Shown: positions 25,632 through 35,357, numbered from the stretch's first letter. The stretch: 64,000 nt of DNA from an uncultured Alphaproteobacteria bacterium (GCA_944389265.1 CALXLS010000001.1:1-64000), one strand, 5' to 3'. The notes: a model not told the origin generated them from the sequence alone. Made by a program: numbers and translations.

Positions 25632-27416
25632 TTATGCGTTCATAGATTTCTCGTCTGATTTAAACTGCATATCGTATAACGTTTTATATGCACCACATTC
25701 ACGGTTTAACAAGTCTTTATGAGTCCCCATTTCTACAATTTCACCATTGTTTATTACTACTATCTTTGATGCGTTCCTTATTGTAGAAAGTCTATGTGCT
25801 ATTACAAAAACTGTTTTATCCTGCATCAGGTTCTCTATCGCTTTTTGTACAACAGCTTCTGCTTTGTTATCAAGCGCTGACGTTGCTTCATCCAAAACCA
25901 ATATCGGTGCATTCTTTAAAAACGCGCGTGCAATGGCAACCCTTTGTTTCTGCCCACCCGAAAGTAGAATTCCCCGTTCCCCAATTTCTGTCTCTAAACC
26001 ATCTTTTAAACTTGCAATAAATTTATCTAAATATGCCATTTTTACTGCTTTCTGTAATTCTTCTTCGCTAGCATCTTTATTACCCAGCATTATATTTTCG
26101 CGAATTGTACCACCGAATAAAAAATTATCTTGAAAAACAACGCCTATATTCTGCCGAAGTGAATGTAATGTGAAGTCCCTTATATCTGTACCATCTATAC
26201 AAATTTGCCCCGATGTCACATCATAAAATCTTGGCAGAAGACTTACTAACGTAGTCTTTCCACCACCAGAATTACCAACCAATGCTATTGTTTCACCCTG
26301 CTTTACAGTTAAATTTATATTTTTTAAAATAGGAACCCCTTGATTATATTCAAAACCTAAATTCTTAAATTCTATCAACTTATGAGTTGCAGGCATTTCT
26401 TTTGCATTAGGTTTATTTGTTATTGCAGGTTTCGCATTCAAAATATCGAATACTCTATCTATTGCCATAAAAGACATCAAAACAGAATTGTAATTAGAGC
26501 CTATACTTTTCATAGGCGTATACAACATAACCAACGCAGTTAAAAACGATACAAAGTTACCTGCAGAAATTTTACCTTCTAAAATTAAAAAAGACCCAAA
26601 CCAAATAGATAAACCTATACCAATAGACAATATCACATGCATAACCGGTGTCACCCAACGAGTACGCTGCAACATTTTTATCTTTAATCTAAACACACCG
26701 TCTAAAACGCTATTAAATTTGCCCTTTTGATGCTCAGATAAGTTATAAGCAATAACCGTCTTGTTCCCAGAATAAGATTCATTATATGCAGTCAAAAGCG
26801 CCGCATCGGCCGCAATAGATTGACTCATAACAGAGTCCACCTTTTTACGTAAAGAACTCATCGGTAAAAAGGCACCTATTAAAATCGCAACACACAAAAA
26901 AGCCAATTGCCAAGAATTATAAAACAGTACCGCTATCAGTGATATTGCAGTAAACAACTTCTGAACAAATGTTTTTAAATTTGTTAGTAATCCTGCACAG
27001 GCCAAGTCTGCATTATTATTAAACATAAATATTATGTCACCAGAATTCTTGGTGTTAAAAAAGTTAGTCTCAAAATCTAACATTTTCTTATATAAATCTA
27101 ACTTCAATAAATTCGTTATTTTTGCACCAACCCAAGTATTTAAATAATTCGCAGCGTAAGTTAGTCCTCCTTGAATACAAGTAAAAGCAATTATCGCCAA
27201 TGGTATGTACCATGCGGTCTGTACCGATTTTTCTACCATAACTAAATCCATATACGGTTTTAACGATAATGCAATTACTGCATCTAATGAACCAATAGGT
27301 ATTGTTATAAGTAAAGACATTAACCCAGGAAACCAATATGGCTTTATATAAGGCCACATTCGCTTATAATTCTTTACAAACATATTCTGACTTAAACGCT
27401 TCTTTATTTTACTCAT
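25632..27416 (-). CDS. MsbA-like lipid/glycolipid ABC exporter (fused TMD-NBD)
   Basis: A 594-residue half-transporter: six membrane segments (about 28-310), then an ATPase with Walker A GNSGGGKTT near 378, Q-loop, signature LSGGQKQR near 484 and Walker B ILVLDEATS near 506. It flips lipid-linked molecules across the inner membrane as a dimer. It is the last gene of the surface-glycan operon, so the likely substrate is the glycolipid or glycan made by the upstream genes. MsbA itself (lipid A) is possible, since MsbA-like proteins cannot be told apart by sequence alone. Confidence 0.93.
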   Translation of the reverse strand: MSKIKKRLSQNMFVKNYKRMWPYIKPYWFPGLMSLLITIPIGSLDAVIALSLKPYMDLVMVEKSVQTAWYIPLAIIAFTCIQGGLTYAANYLNTWVGAKITNLLKLDLYKKMLDFETNFFNTKNSGDIIFMFNNNADLACAGLLTNLKTFVQKLFTAISLIAVLFYNSWQLAFLCVAILIGAFLPMSSLRKKVDSVMSQSIAADAALLTAYNESYSGNKTVIAYNLSEHQKGKFNSVLDGVFRLKIKMLQRTRWVTPVMHVILSIGIGLSIWFGSFLILEGKISAGNFVSFLTALVMLYTPMKSIGSNYNSVLMSFMAIDRVFDILNAKPAITNKPNAKEMPATHKLIEFKNLGFEYNQGVPILKNINLTVKQGETIALVGNSGGGKTTLVSLLPRFYDVTSGQICIDGTDIRDFTLHSLRQNIGVVFQDNFLFGGTIRENIMLGNKDASEEELQKAVKMAYLDKFIASLKDGLETEIGERGILLSGGQKQRVAIARAFLKNAPILVLDEATSALDNKAEAVVQKAIENLMQDKTVFVIAHRLSTIRNASKIVVINNGEIVEMGTHKDLLNRECGAYKTLYDMQFKSDEKSMNA

Positions 27417-27424
27417 AACACTCT

Positions 27425-28552
27425 CTACTTTGCTTTATAGTTATTAATAATTGCCTGAACTAATTGCATTTCTGTGAAATCAGCAGCGTCATATTCTCTG
27501 ACCTTATCGCTAACATTCGGTAAATGATATACAGAATACAAATCTTTTATTCTTGCCGATGATATATGCGGTTTAAAAATTCTAAAATCTGTATATATTA
27601 AATCCATAGGACGATTGGCAGCAGTTAATAATACAGATAACCCAGACGCTAAACCTATGATTCCAGCAGACCGCTCTGCCAAAGCAAATATTTCTGCTAT
27701 ATTTGTATCAAAACATACAGAATCTGAAAAACTATTGTTAATATTATTTACAAAAACATCATACCCTATTCTTTTAAACTCTTTTATCAGCAAACTCCAA
27801 AAAACATCAGACATTCCAGATAAAGAGCTTGCACCAGGTAAAATAATAACGAATGGGTGCCTGAAATTATCTGCAAGTTTCTTATTTATTTTTAATACAA
27901 TCGATTTATCAATTTTAGGTTTTTGCATTACAGATTTTTTAGTTAAATCAAAATCTTTGCATATATAATCATAAAAATTTACTTGTACGTTATTTTCGTA
28001 TAACTTATTAAGATTTTCTGCAATTTTATATGTAGGACAAAATAACTTCCTGCCCTTATATTCAATACTTTCACAATCCAAGGCATCTTGAAGTTTATTT
28101 TTATCTATTTCAATGTATTTAATATCAATGCCACTAGGTAAAAACATATTATAAAAAGGGAGATATTTTTTCTGCCAAACTACTAACAAAGGTTTCTTCG
28201 TTCTGTTTGCCAGCACCCACGCTTTTAAATGAGCCAAATATACATAACTTTCCCCGATATTATGTCGAATTATATAAACGCCATCATATTTTTTATTGAT
28301 TTGACTAAATAATTTATTAAGAATTTTTCGTCTAAGGTTTTCCCTATATACTGGCAGGCAACAAACTTTACTTATTGCATAATGATTTTTTATACGCCTT
28401 TTATAAATTCGAAGTCCCAATACCCTGAAGTCCTGCGTACCGCGTGAAGATTTTTTAAAGCGCAATACACCGCATAATATAGAATAAGTCTTTTCCTTAC
28501 CCCAATCATGATTATATGATGCGGAATTATAAATAATCTTTTTAATCGTCAC
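27425..28552 (-). CDS. Heptosyltransferase-like (GT-B) glycosyltransferase
   Basis: A 375-residue protein starting at GTG. After a basic N-terminus, which has the LGLRIYKRR type common in gut glycan loci, two Rossmann-like halves follow. The second has FVIILPGASSLSGMSD near residue 240 and AERSAGIIGLASGLSVLL near 310, the positions where GT9 heptosyltransferases bind nucleotide sugar. No signal or membrane segment. It probably adds a sugar to a lipid-linked glycan in the cytoplasm. The family assignment is by fold pattern; the sugar is unknown. Confidence 0.65.
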   Translation of the reverse strand: MTIKKIIYNSASYNHDWGKEKTYSILCGVLRFKKSSRGTQDFRVLGLRIYKRRIKNHYAISKVCCLPVYRENLRRKILNKLFSQINKKYDGVYIIRHNIGESYVYLAHLKAWVLANRTKKPLLVVWQKKYLPFYNMFLPSGIDIKYIEIDKNKLQDALDCESIEYKGRKLFCPTYKIAENLNKLYENNVQVNFYDYICKDFDLTKKSVMQKPKIDKSIVLKINKKLADNFRHPFVIILPGASSLSGMSDVFWSLLIKEFKRIGYDVFVNNINNSFSDSVCFDTNIAEIFALAERSAGIIGLASGLSVLLTAANRPMDLIYTDFRIFKPHISSARIKDLYSVYHLPNVSDKVREYDAADFTEMQLVQAIINNYKAK

Positions 28553-28563
28553 TTCATATACTC

Positions 28564-29685
28564 TTAATTCTTATACTTCTGGTACATTCTTTCAGAAATC
28601 AAATTTCTTTCACGCGCAATACCTAAAATATCGTTCTCAAAACCATAAGTTGTGCTATAAAACTCATTAAAAAAATCAGAAACAGATTTATCATCCAGTC
28701 CTATATCTATCTTTACGCAATCTTTATAAACAGGTATATGTCGCCATACTTTTTCATCATATAACATATCAAGAACTGGCAAATACAAAACACCCTTGTG
28801 CCATTTCAAAACAAATGCCCAGTGTCTTGACAATGCAATATCTGGCATGTGAATTACCATGGAATTATCTATATAAAATGTTTTTAACTTTAACTGCTCT
28901 GTATCCCTTAGAAAAGTAAATACCCAATCCACATTGAAGTTAAACTCGTCTACATATTTTGTTGAATACTTTTCAATTAAATACTCGTTATAACGCCAAC
29001 CTATATTTTTCTTTACTACATCTAAACATTTCTGAGGATTTCTAACATACACGACCCCAAAAGACCAATGTACACCAAAAGATTTTGATACAAACATATC
29101 GAAGTTAAAGCAATCTAAATCATTTTCTTCCGCGTAAAACTCGGCTTTTTTCAGTGCTTCTGCTATTAATTCTGGTTTGGTCAAAATCATTATATCGTCT
29201 GCATCAATATTATAAGTCCTTTTATAGTTATGTTTTGCAGCATGAACAAATGGGGTTAACATAGAATATGCAATTCTATGCCATAACTTCTGCCTTTCTA
29301 CTTCATGCAATAATAATGGAACTTCTTTTTTTAACGTTTTCCTGTCACTTTTTATAAACGCGAAATCTTCGTTATAAAAGAAGCATGGTTTCTTAAAAAT
29401 ACCTTCTTTCATTTTTTTATTATCACATACAAAATAGATAAAAGCATCCATTCTGGCAATTATATCTATCCAATGCTGAATACAATCAAAACCTGTAGTA
29501 TGAACACGATGAACTTTTAAATAAAAAACCCGCTGTCCTGGTTTAGGCTTATGCCTTCTGCAACGCTCTATTTTCAATTTACCGTTTTGGTGCGTGTACT
29601 GAAAAACAGGAATTCCCAAAAGATAAAATCTTCTTATTTTTTCCCCATTTACTAATCTTACTTTTACTTTTTTTACAATTTTCAT
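28564..29685 (-). CDS. Putative glycosyltransferase with DxD-like motif
   Basis: A 373-residue protein. The N-terminal part repeats the basic-aromatic lead seen in the neighbour (RRFYLLGIPVF). Its middle has YNIDADDIMIL near residue 168, a DxD-like metal/nucleotide-sugar site, then FNFDMFVSKSFGVHWSFGV. The length and layout suit a GT-A enzyme, and the position between an acyltransferase and a GT-B enzyme supports a role in the same surface glycan. I do not recognise the exact family, so this is inference. Confidence 0.55.
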   Translation of the reverse strand: MKIVKKVKVRLVNGEKIRRFYLLGIPVFQYTHQNGKLKIERCRRHKPKPGQRVFYLKVHRVHTTGFDCIQHWIDIIARMDAFIYFVCDNKKMKEGIFKKPCFFYNEDFAFIKSDRKTLKKEVPLLLHEVERQKLWHRIAYSMLTPFVHAAKHNYKRTYNIDADDIMILTKPELIAEALKKAEFYAEENDLDCFNFDMFVSKSFGVHWSFGVVYVRNPQKCLDVVKKNIGWRYNEYLIEKYSTKYVDEFNFNVDWVFTFLRDTEQLKLKTFYIDNSMVIHMPDIALSRHWAFVLKWHKGVLYLPVLDMLYDEKVWRHIPVYKDCVKIDIGLDDKSVSDFFNEFYSTTYGFENDILGIARERNLISERMYQKYKN

Positions 29686-29696
29686 AACATTTACCC

Positions 29697-30617
29697 CTAA
29701 TTATTTTCACCAGTCATTTCAAAAGCTTCGTCCCAAGTATCTATTCTTTTTACCCCCCTTTTTAAAACATGTGCCGGATTTCCCCCAATTACTGTATAAG
29801 ATTCTTCAAAAAGCTTTACGACATTACTCTGCGCTGCAACAATTGTGTAATCTGGCAGGCTCGCACTTTTCCCTATAAAACTGCCCGTCCCTATCCAGCA
29901 ATTATTGCCTATTCGCATGACTCTTTTGCGATGTCCATAATTTATTACTTTGTTTGTTTCAATATCTATTATCGGATGCGCATCACTTACATATATCTTT
30001 GATTCTGCAGCCAGTCTTACATTATTTCCAATAAAGCACTTTAATCCGTATTCGCACATATGAATTATAACCAAAGGATTTACGACCAAGTTATCACCTA
30101 TTACTAATTCACAATCTCCCATAGTCATAAAAATCACAAGACAAACTATTTTCTTGTCATAAATCTTATTAGTAAAATTACCGAGCGAGAATTTATGCCC
30201 GTCCCCCAGCATAGTAAGTTCTAATCTTTCTATTATTTTAGGCTCGCGAATTTTTATGGTGTTATTATTACCTTCTATTGTAAGAATTAAACCTGGTATT
30301 ATTTTTGTCGTTTCAACATAATCACCAACCGCATCATCCCAAACTAATAATTTATTATTTTCCCCATGAAATACATAGTCGGTTGGACCAGCAGGTGGTG
30401 TTATTGCCTGTCTGAAATCACTTTCTACTTTTGACAATTCTGACTTTGTTGTAAATGTTTCAAGTTTTGGGTAAATATCATTTACACCTTTTCTTAAATC
30501 TTCAATTTGTCCGCGCAAATCGTCTATCGGGTTATACATTAGTTTTTCACGAAAAGACTTTCTGCGTTCTTCATTTGGTATGAAACGACAAAGTGTATCT
30601 ACCCAAAACTTTTTCAT
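29697..30617 (-). CDS. Left-handed beta-helix (hexapeptide) acyltransferase
   Basis: The ATG at 30617 has AAGG 8 bases upstream; an in-frame GTG three codons earlier is less likely. The protein of 306 residues has a helical N-terminus with a coiled-coil stretch (about 28-60), then hexapeptide-repeat turns. It ends with the CatB/LacA-like trimer segment DAHPIID, GHRKRVMRIGNNCWIGTGSF, where His and the WIG motif bind acyl-CoA and acceptor. It O- or N-acylates a sugar. It lies in the glycan operon between the epimerase and a putative glycosyltransferase. Confidence 0.88.
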   Translation of the reverse strand: MKKFWVDTLCRFIPNEERRKSFREKLMYNPIDDLRGQIEDLRKGVNDIYPKLETFTTKSELSKVESDFRQAITPPAGPTDYVFHGENNKLLVWDDAVGDYVETTKIIPGLILTIEGNNNTIKIREPKIIERLELTMLGDGHKFSLGNFTNKIYDKKIVCLVIFMTMGDCELVIGDNLVVNPLVIIHMCEYGLKCFIGNNVRLAAESKIYVSDAHPIIDIETNKVINYGHRKRVMRIGNNCWIGTGSFIGKSASLPDYTIVAAQSNVVKLFEESYTVIGGNPAHVLKRGVKRIDTWDEAFEMTGENN

Positions 30618-30622
30618 TATAA

Positions 30623-31276
30623 TCACCTTAACTTTTCTACAATTTCTTTGTAAGTACGCAGTCCTCTTTTCTTACCGAACATTTCTGACGCAGTACCACA
30701 TACAAATTCTTCAATTCCACGCGCAGACCACTTCGAAATTACATCTGGTGACACACAACCGTCTAAACGAATAGAAAATTTTCTATTTGGCATATCTGCT
30801 AAAAATGCCAATTTTTTTTCAACTTCTGGTACAGCAGACTGACCCGCAAACCCAGGATTCACCCGCATAACCAATAAAGTATCTATTAATGGAAACAAAT
30901 TCTGAACTTCTTCAATTCTTGTTCCTGGGTTTATAGCAAGCCCTGCTTTTCTGCCGTTCAATTTTATTTCTTGCAAATATTTAGCAGAATTCCCAGATTC
31001 ATAATGCACATAAATTATATCCGCACCATTTTTAAAAGCATAAGGTAAATGAATGCTAGGTACTTTCACCATTAAATGTGCATCTAGTGGTTTAGAAGTC
31101 ATCTTTCTGACCGCCGCAAAATCTGCCCAAGACAAAGCAAAGTTCGGCACGAACTCCCCGTCCATAATATCCATGTGATATTGGTCTATTCCTGCTGCAT
31201 CCATATCGGCAATTTCCGAACGGAAACTGCCGAAGTCTGCGCACATAATCGAAGGGCACAATATTTTATACGCCAT
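30623..31276 (-). CDS. rpe: Ribulose-phosphate 3-epimerase
   Basis: The start is the ATG at 31276, following the upstream stop with AAAAGGG before it. The 217-residue TIM barrel has ILCPSIMCADF at the N-terminus, the metal site in YHMDIMDGEFVPN, LDAHLMV, AINPGTRIEEV and MRVNPGFAGQS, then the phosphate loop VCGTAS. It interconverts ribulose-5-P and xylulose-5-P. Placement among glycan genes with a mannose-6-P isomerase-like gene suggests it supplies a pentulose for surface sugar synthesis in addition to, or instead of, central metabolism. Confidence 0.9.
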   Translation of the reverse strand: MAYKILCPSIMCADFGSFRSEIADMDAAGIDQYHMDIMDGEFVPNFALSWADFAAVRKMTSKPLDAHLMVKVPSIHLPYAFKNGADIIYVHYESGNSAKYLQEIKLNGRKAGLAINPGTRIEEVQNLFPLIDTLLVMRVNPGFAGQSAVPEVEKKLAFLADMPNRKFSIRLDGCVSPDVISKWSARGIEEFVCGTASEMFGKKRGLRTYKEIVEKLR

Positions 31277-31277
31277 T

Positions 31278-32174
31278 TTATGCCCTTTTAGGTTTAGCAA
31301 TCATAAATTCGCAACCAGAAACATCTAGTTTTTCATTTGGTTCTAATAATATCGCTGTACCAGGTAAAACCTTTATACCATCAATATCTTTTTCACCGCG
31401 CAACATTACTGCAAACGCAAACATATCCCCCTTGTTTTCAAATGTATCAACACCTTTAACAAGTTGTGTCGAATACATACGTTCTTCAATAGGCTCGCCG
31501 TCTTTATACTTTCTGGATTTAGACTTCTTATTTACATCCAAGCACGCAAGAGCCTTTTCTAATTGCAAAGGTCTTTTTTTACCGTCTTTATCAATGCGGT
31601 CATAGTCATAAAAGCGGTATGTCTTTTCACAATTTTCTTCTATTTCAAAATGAAGTGAACCTGCTGTTGCAGCATGCAAAGTACCCCCAACTATATAAAC
31701 ATAATCACCCTCTTCGCATGGCATCGAATCCAAAGTTTCTGCAATTTTTCCGTCTTTTATTTTCTGCTTCATATCTTCAACGGACTTCGCCTTGCAACCG
31801 TTATACATTTTTCCGCTTTTCGGTGCTTCTAATGTATAAAAAGACTCATTCTTTCCAAAGGGTTTATTCTCTAATTCCTGAGCCTTCTTATCGTCTGGGT
31901 GTACCTGTATGGAAAGGTCATCGTCTGCTTCAACCAACGCCATTAATATAGGCAATTCAGGATATTTACTTAGCCCATACTTGTCACGATTTTCCATAAA
32001 CCATTCGTGAATGTTTTTACCTTTATCTGGTCCATAAATTATCTCGTTCTTAAATTCTTCAGTATCTATTGCTGAATACAGGTGCCCTATTTTATGACAA
32101 TTAGAACCTGAATACGGAGTCAATTTTGCTCCACCCCAAATAGTTTCGTGTACAATAGGTTTTAATATTTGCAT
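31278..32174 (-). CDS. manA: Mannose-6-phosphate isomerase, class I
   Basis: A 298-residue type I phosphomannose isomerase. The N-terminus reads PIVHETIWGG, followed by metal ligands in SIQVHPDD (Gln, His) and later TLHAATAGSLHFEIEEN (His, Glu), with the substrate lysine in KGVDTFE as spacer region. It interconverts fructose-6-P and mannose-6-P. Length is typical of the short bacterial class. It is followed after 1 base by the epimerase gene and preceded by the HAD phosphatase gene. Isomerisation of another hexose phosphate is possible. Confidence 0.9.
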   Translation of the reverse strand: MQILKPIVHETIWGGAKLTPYSGSNCHKIGHLYSAIDTEEFKNEIIYGPDKGKNIHEWFMENRDKYGLSKYPELPILMALVEADDDLSIQVHPDDKKAQELENKPFGKNESFYTLEAPKSGKMYNGCKAKSVEDMKQKIKDGKIAETLDSMPCEEGDYVYIVGGTLHAATAGSLHFEIEENCEKTYRFYDYDRIDKDGKKRPLQLEKALACLDVNKKSKSRKYKDGEPIEERMYSTQLVKGVDTFENKGDMFAFAVMLRGEKDIDGIKVLPGTAILLEPNEKLDVSGCEFMIAKPKRA

Positions 32175-32189
32175 GGTTTGTCCTTATTT

Positions 32190-32585
32190 TTAGAGGTTTT
32201 CATCAATTATTACCGACAATTCTTGTAAGCCTTGATTTCTATCTGGCGCAACAACATGTGCGCAACATAGACCACTAGGTTTGTTATCGTTGAATAAAAT
32301 TCTTTCCCCCATCGGAATTGCGAACTTTATATCATCAAAACGAATACCCGCATCCAAAATAAAGTTGATTGTCTTATCACGAACATCTGGTTCATCTTCG
32401 CGCGCAGTAAGAATCAACACATAATCTTCCTCTGGGATATTACGCAAAAAATCCAGCGCACCAGGCAACCATTCATCCTGATTTGATATTCCGTCTTTAT
32501 AACCGTTGTGCCTTACTAATGTCCCGTCAAAGTCCAGTATCCATGTATGACGTAATGGCGATAACCGCAGTTCTTTATTGCTCAT
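32190..32585 (-). CDS. HAD-family phosphatase
   Basis: The ATG at 32585 is preferred over an ATG two codons upstream because GGAG then sits 7 bases away. The 131-residue minimal HAD enzyme has motif I LDFDGTLVRH (nucleophile and acid aspartates), motif II ILTAR and a conserved NDNKPSG end region. There is no cap domain, as in histidinol-phosphatase or heptose-bisphosphate phosphatase-like enzymes of sugar-nucleotide pathways. It overlaps the end of the nucleotidyltransferase gene and probably dephosphorylates an intermediate before nucleotide activation. Confidence 0.85.
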   Translation of the reverse strand: MSNKELRLSPLRHTWILDFDGTLVRHNGYKDGISNQDEWLPGALDFLRNIPEEDYVLILTAREDEPDVRDKTINFILDAGIRFDDIKFAIPMGERILFNDNKPSGLCCAHVVAPDRNQGLQELSVIIDENL

Positions 32586-34098
32586 TTTCATACTCCATTA
32601 ACCATTCGTTAAACAATAAAGTCCCGTTATAAAACGCTATGCACATAGAGTCATAGTCTTCCCATGCATGTGAAGCCAAAGACAACCAAATAATCGCATG
32701 TATTAATTTGATTTCTTTTACACTTGCTTCTTCTTTCGGAATTAAATTCAAGAAATAATCTGTCAGATGTTCCCAACCACCACTGCTAATACTAAAAGTC
32801 ACATCCTTGTCAGAAATATCCAAAGTAAACTTCTTTATATTGAACTGGTCGAAGTTGCCGTAAATCGCATAGTACATTTTCGCCCAATCATATCTAACAT
32901 CACCAAGAACTTGACTTTTTCCAAAATAACCACGCGCATCTATGAAGTAAATTTTACCTAGGTCGTCTATCATCGTGTTTGTTAACTGACAATCACCATG
33001 TATAGGACCGTAATATGTACTCATTAGTGTATTCAGAACAGCATGACGCAAAATGTCTATGTTCCACATTATGTTCTGACATTTTTTACCGTTTATAGTA
33101 ATAAACCTTTCATTAGCGAACGGTATCGCAGATATTATTCCCTGCAGTCTATGTATGGTTTTTTTTAGGTATTCGGTATATAAATCCCATGCAGACGAAG
33201 GCGCCTTTTCGTAACTATGCATAGTCTGTAATGCATGCACCATTTTTCGTATGGTTTCTTTACGATTATCATCGTCCATCTCTGCAAGGAAGACATTTTT
33301 ACCATGTATTAGTTCCATTGTTAGCGGATTCGTATTATATACTTTTGGTATGTATTCGAATCCGTATTCTTCCATTTTCTTATACCAGACAACCTCACGT
33401 TCTATCAATTTTACTGCTTCTGGTGTAAGACCTGTCTTTACAACCTTGCCATCAATAAATTCTATCTTATTATAAGGACGACATCTGTTAGATGTTGTAG
33501 AAATCTCGTTATATGCTTCTAAGGTTCCTACATCTATGCTACCCATTAAAGAAATTGGACTTAATGGAATATCTTTTTCTGCCAACCATTTTGTAAAAGA
33601 ACCTTCTGTCGGGAAATCTGTAAACCAACTTTTGTTATCAAAGATATATAAACCTGCAACCCCTTTACCTGCTATTTGCTCGTTCACAAGTTTCCCTTCT
33701 TTTAAACTCCATGAACAAGGGAAATCAACCAAACCAACCTGACACCCTTTTACTATTTCATTAATGCAGAAAGAATCTGATAAAATTATATCCGACCAAA
33801 TAATCATAAAAGGTTCATTATCAGGTATATAAGAAACCGCTTCTTTTATACCAGCAGCATTACCTTTAGTCGTGGCACGAACTAACATATAATTAACATC
33901 TTTCGCGAATGTAGATAAATATCTATCTAAAACATCAAACTTATAATCACCGATAATTATGAACTCATCTTTCGGATATTTTTTAAACAAGTGAAATATT
34001 ATAGGCATATATTTTGCAGAAATTAAACTTTTGGGTTTTACATGCGTCAAAGCCTTCATTCTGGAACCAAGTCCACCCGCTTGAATTATGATTTTCAT
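32575..34098 (-). CDS. Sugar nucleotidyltransferase fused to an APH/choline-kinase-like domain
   Basis: A 507-residue bifunctional protein. Residues about 1-225 are an NTP-transferase with the nucleotide loop IIIQAGGLGSRM and SDIILSD as metal site. Residues about 245-505 are an aminoglycoside/choline-kinase-like fold with IHGDCQLTNTMID (catalytic Asp) and YFIDARG (metal Asp, usually DFG-like or D.R). The fusion resembles LicC-LicA type activation of a small alcohol or sugar. It probably phosphorylates and then nucleotide-activates a building block for the surface glycan. It is the first gene of the eight-gene operon, with a GGGGAGAG ribosome site. Confidence 0.88.
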   Translation of the reverse strand: MKIIIQAGGLGSRMKALTHVKPKSLISAKYMPIIFHLFKKYPKDEFIIIGDYKFDVLDRYLSTFAKDVNYMLVRATTKGNAAGIKEAVSYIPDNEPFMIIWSDIILSDSFCINEIVKGCQVGLVDFPCSWSLKEGKLVNEQIAGKGVAGLYIFDNKSWFTDFPTEGSFTKWLAEKDIPLSPISLMGSIDVGTLEAYNEISTTSNRCRPYNKIEFIDGKVVKTGLTPEAVKLIEREVVWYKKMEEYGFEYIPKVYNTNPLTMELIHGKNVFLAEMDDDNRKETIRKMVHALQTMHSYEKAPSSAWDLYTEYLKKTIHRLQGIISAIPFANERFITINGKKCQNIMWNIDILRHAVLNTLMSTYYGPIHGDCQLTNTMIDDLGKIYFIDARGYFGKSQVLGDVRYDWAKMYYAIYGNFDQFNIKKFTLDISDKDVTFSISSGGWEHLTDYFLNLIPKEEASVKEIKLIHAIIWLSLASHAWEDYDSMCIAFYNGTLLFNEWLMEYENEQ

Positions 34099-34252
34099 CG
34101 TCTCTCCCCTCTTTTATAGTGATAAACCTACCACCTGTCTTACAGATAAGATTTATTACTATAAATTCCTGTACAATTCGAGGAGTATACATTCCTATAT
34201 TTCTTAGGATTTTTTAGAAAATTCATAATGTTAAGCTATGAAAACACTAAAT
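34099..34252 (-). promoter_or_regulatory. Upstream region of the glycan operon
   Basis: The gap before the glycan operon contains an imperfect inverted repeat, roughly 34122-34157, with arms beginning ATAAACCT and ending AGATTTAT and an inner CTGTCTTACAG. The promoter must be here, but I see no clear -35/-10 pair. A folded leader is possible. Confidence 0.3.
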
Positions 34253-34274
34253 AAAAAAAAGCCCCAAATGGGGC
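34253..34274 (-). terminator. Intrinsic terminator after the DUF378 gene
   Basis: Stem GCCCC/GGGGC (34261-34274) followed on the minus strand by eight U. It ends transcription of the small DUF378 gene before the glycan operon. Confidence 0.85.
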
Positions 34275-34305
34275 AAATGACATGAACAATTTTTTTATTT
34301 ATTTT

Positions 34306-34518
34306 TTAACGTTCACTGTTATCAGATTTATCAATGAACATCCAAATTAACCATATCAAGGCCGCAATACCAACCAAGCTATATACTATACTACTAGCTA
34401 ATGTACCAATACCGAATATAAACGCGACCAAGTCAAAACCAAATATACCTATCAACCCCCAATTCAAGGCACCGATAAATGTCAATGGTTTCAAAACATA
34501 ATTTGTTAATCCTCTCAT
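34306..34518 (-). CDS. DUF378 small membrane protein
   Basis: A 70-residue protein with two membrane helices (about 10-35 and 40-62) and the family's N-terminal pattern LTFIGALNWGLIGIFGFDLVA. DUF378 (YuzA-like) proteins are widespread and of unknown function. It has a strong AAGGAG ribosome site and its own terminator, so it is a single-gene unit. Confidence 0.92.
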   Translation of the reverse strand: MRGLTNYVLKPLTFIGALNWGLIGIFGFDLVAFIFGIGTLASSIVYSLVGIAALIWLIWMFIDKSDNSER

Positions 34519-34682
34519 CTTTTCTCTCCTTTTAAGGTTTAGTTTTTACGTCCTAAGACAAGCCAATTATATATATTTTTTTACATACTTTCAATCGCAA
34601 TACTGCATTTAGGAAAAGATACTTAACCCATAATTTACAAGGTTTTTAGCAATATATGCCAGATTAAATTGCCGCAATTGTC

Positions 34683-35357
34683 TTAATAATTTATTATGTT
34701 TTTAATCGCAAAATTTGCTAGATATAATCCAAATGTTCCTGTAACTGTTATAACAGAACCAAACACCCTGCCTTTTACATTATCATCAGCAGGCTCGGTT
34801 GAATATACTGTATAAAAATCCTTAATTTTTTCTTCTTTTACAATCTTTCTTATCTTCGCTGCAAGTGGGCATACACTGGTCTTTGAAATCTTGTCTACTT
34901 TTATTTGTGATATGTCTGTTTTACGTGCAGCACCCATACTTGAAATAAAAGGTATTTCTTTTTCCTGACACCATTTATATAACGCTATCTTCGATTCAAC
35001 CGTATCTATTGCATCTATTACAAAATCAGGTTTTATATCTAAATCAGTATCTTTATCAAAAAACATATCTAACGCATCAACTGTTATATCTGGTGATATA
35101 TCTTTTATTCTATCTTTTGCTACTTCTACTTTCTGCTTACCCAAAGTGCTGTCTAACGCAAACAACTGACGGTTTATGTTTGTTTCTTCTACCTTGTCAA
35201 AATCTATTACTATAAGATGTCCGATACCACTTCGTGCCAAAGCCTCTATCGCAAAAGAACCAACCGCACCACACCCCACAACCATCACTGTCGCATTCTG
35301 CAACTTACTTATAGCATCATCACCAAATAATAAACGTGTTCTGTGTAATCTATCCAT
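34683..35357 (-). CDS. tcdA: tRNA threonylcarbamoyladenosine dehydratase (ThiF/E1-like)
   Basis: A 224-residue E1-like enzyme with nucleotide-binding VVGCGAVGSFAIEAL near residue 25, DFDKVEETNINRQ near 51 and DAIDTVESK near 115. It uses ATP to cyclise t6A37 to ct6A in tRNA, usually with the CsdA-CsdE sulfur relay. Length and motifs fit TcdA/CsdL. Its ATG overlaps the last codons of the TatD gene, so the two are coupled. No cysteine desulfurase partner is nearby. Confidence 0.9.
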   Translation of the reverse strand: MDRLHRTRLLFGDDAISKLQNATVMVVGCGAVGSFAIEALARSGIGHLIVIDFDKVEETNINRQLFALDSTLGKQKVEVAKDRIKDISPDITVDALDMFFDKDTDLDIKPDFVIDAIDTVESKIALYKWCQEKEIPFISSMGAARKTDISQIKVDKISKTSVCPLAAKIRKIVKEEKIKDFYTVYSTEPADDNVKGRVFGSVITVTGTFGLYLANFAIKNIINY

